Source: Novipirellula caenicola
Lineage (GTDB): Bacteria > Planctomycetota > Planctomycetia > Pirellulales > Pirellulaceae
DNA: 64,000 nt
NCBI RefSeq assembly: GCF_039545035.1
Contig: NZ_BAABRO010000001.1
Coordinates: 806,001-870,000, forward strand
Reading direction: 5' to 3'
In this document: in pieces, positions 63,237-64,000 of the stretch
Numbering within the stretch: position 1 is the stretch's first letter
Layout: each line of letters starts with the position of its first letter
Made by a program: the position numbers and the translations under genes
Notes under the pieces: model-generated
Database searches by the model: none
What the model was told of the DNA's origin: nothing
Seen by the model: only the letters and a program-made list of their open reading frames with translations

Positions 63237-63479
63237 TCAATCTAATCTTCTCAGTCCTTCCCCGAGCCTACCTTCGTGGCCGCCTCCCGTCACGGGTCCG
63301 CGATCAACCGATCCAGCGGGCGGGCCACCGCTGATGCCGGATTGCGGTTCACGCGGCAATGCTCCACCGCCGCGCTGGGCAAGTGCGTAGCGGCGTAGCC
63401 ACCGCGGGAACCAGGTTCGATCGTTGTCCGAAAGTCCGCTAGGGGACAGCACTTTTTCCTCAAATTTCAACACCGACAT
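63237..63479 (-). pseudogene. Possible tyrosine-recombinase N-terminal remnant
   Basis: From the Met at 63479 the frame reads MSVLKFEEKV, then SDNDRTWFPRWLRRYA. That phrase recalls the core-binding N-terminus of tyrosine recombinases and integrases in planctomycetes. After Tyr-Ala the frame turns into Gly/Pro-rich text (AQRGGGALPREP) and stops at 63237, with nothing like a catalytic domain. An in-frame ATG at 63518 lies inside the palindrome upstream. Either a broken integrase whose remainder was replaced by other DNA, or a chance open frame. The resemblance is from memory of the family. Confidence 0.3.
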
Positions 63480-63501
63480 GATCGTCGACTCCTCGATGCT
63501 C

Positions 63502-63583
63502 TCGAGTGATAAAACCATATATCACTCGACTCATGATGCTACCGAGTGAGATAACTCAAATCACTTGACTCACCGAGTGATCT
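63502..63583. promoter_or_regulatory. Operator-like cluster of GAGTGAT inverted repeats
   Basis: TCGAGTGATA (63502-63511) and TATCACTCGA (63520-63529) form a perfect 10-base inverted repeat with an eight-base spacer. Further half-sites follow: CCGAGTGAG (63542-63550), TCACTTG (63561-63567), GACTCA (63567-63572) and CGAGTGATC (63574-63582). The cluster lies between the recombinase-like remnant on the minus strand and the gene at 63642, a position where a repressor could control both. Confidence 0.5.
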
Positions 63584-63641
63584 AAGGTCGAATTCGATGG
63601 TACCACCCGACTGACCCGGGGTTAAAAAGATAGTTATCTGA

Positions 63642-64000
63642 ATGAATGGTTTGTTACTTTGGGCATCTCAAATGGTCTGGACCGTTGAAGATCAGACTCG
63701 AGCGTTTCTCTCGCAGATTAGAGACCGCAGTGCGCGCAGTGCTTTCTACGACTTAGTCAATCACTTCGATCTTGATTTTCTCCAATGCCTAGCTGACGAT
63801 CGCGACAAAGTTTCTGAGATCGTTGATCGAGTCTATGCTTCACCTTCAGATTCTGACGACGTGCAGCGCATTTGGATAGACGGTGCGATGATCATGTTAG
63901 CACTGATCAAGGACAGGAGATGCCGTTGTGACATCCTGACGAAAGGAGTGCCAGCGAGCCCACTCAACCTCGAAAAGTCCCAACATATGCACAATGTTGA
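63642..64000 (+). CDS. Unknown protein (3' end outside window)
   Basis: A frame open from ATG 63642 to the window edge, 119 complete codons. An in-frame Met at 63672 (MVWTVEDQTRAFLSQIRDRS) is an alternative start. The visible part is hydrophilic, acidic and probably helical, with FYDLVNHFDLDFLQCLADD and IWIDGAMIMLALIKD segments. No family was recognised. Its codon use (many GTT, CTT and GAT) looks more AT-rich than upstream genes, and it lies past a repeat island, so recent acquisition is possible. The operator-like repeats end about 60 bases before the start. Confidence 0.6.
   Translation, partial: MNGLLLWASQMVWTVEDQTRAFLSQIRDRSARSAFYDLVNHFDLDFLQCLADDRDKVSEIVDRVYASPSDSDDVQRIWIDGAMIMLALIKDRRCRCDILTKGVPASPLNLEKSQHMHNV

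Overview
The window is typical of a planctomycete of the Pirellulaceae (Rhodopirellula/Novipirellula-like); this is inferred from gene content, not from an rRNA gene. The signs are two DUF1559 proteins with prepilin-type N-termini, an ECF sigma factor paired with a FecR/LamG membrane regulator, very large VCBS/cadherin-like surface proteins, a kinase fused to a cyclase-like module, and many short palindromic intergenic repeats.

Layout. Positions 1-33874 hold two giant co-oriented surface-protein genes. The first runs in from the left edge (5640 residues visible) and carries LamG and cadherin-like modules followed by 21 tandem VCBS repeats. The second is complete (5473 aa): an LEPR-XLL-like N-terminus, DUF4347, SBBP propeller repeats, LamG, C-type lectin, delta-60 repeats, a right-handed beta-helix, VCBS and cadherin modules. 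Both end in the same hydrophobic C-terminal module, and they share a 1.19 kb block that is almost identical at the DNA level. Positions 34295-45655 are mostly housekeeping: a PAS-GGDEF-HD signalling protein, FtsK, a secreted helical protein, a short-chain dehydrogenase, HflX, and a UvrC lacking its C-terminal helix-hairpin-helix domain.

Positions 45919-55828 hold two DUF1559-plus-lipoprotein pairs on either side of a 1222-aa multidomain kinase. The second pair lies downstream of an ECF sigma factor and its FecR/LamG partner. Positions 56114-61304 hold a methyltransferase, a DUF5658-like membrane protein, a secreted His/Arg/Gly-rich protein and RlmA. A tRNA-Pro(CGG) at 61472 is followed by about 1.9 kb of gene-poor DNA made of several repeat families, then a possible recombinase remnant, a cluster of inverted repeats that looks like an operator, and an unknown gene cut by the right edge.

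How the genes fit together: the sigma/FecR pair is a likely cell-surface signalling unit that may drive its neighbours, and the kinase protein is an intracellular signalling hub. The giant proteins are probably adhesins or matrix components. FtsK, UvrC, HflX and RlmA serve chromosome segregation, DNA repair, ribosome rescue and rRNA modification.

The most unusual items are the kinase protein, which has an apparent pseudokinase before an intact kinase and a cyclase-like domain that has lost its catalytic residues; the traces of recombination between and within the giant genes; and the repeat island beside tRNA-Pro.
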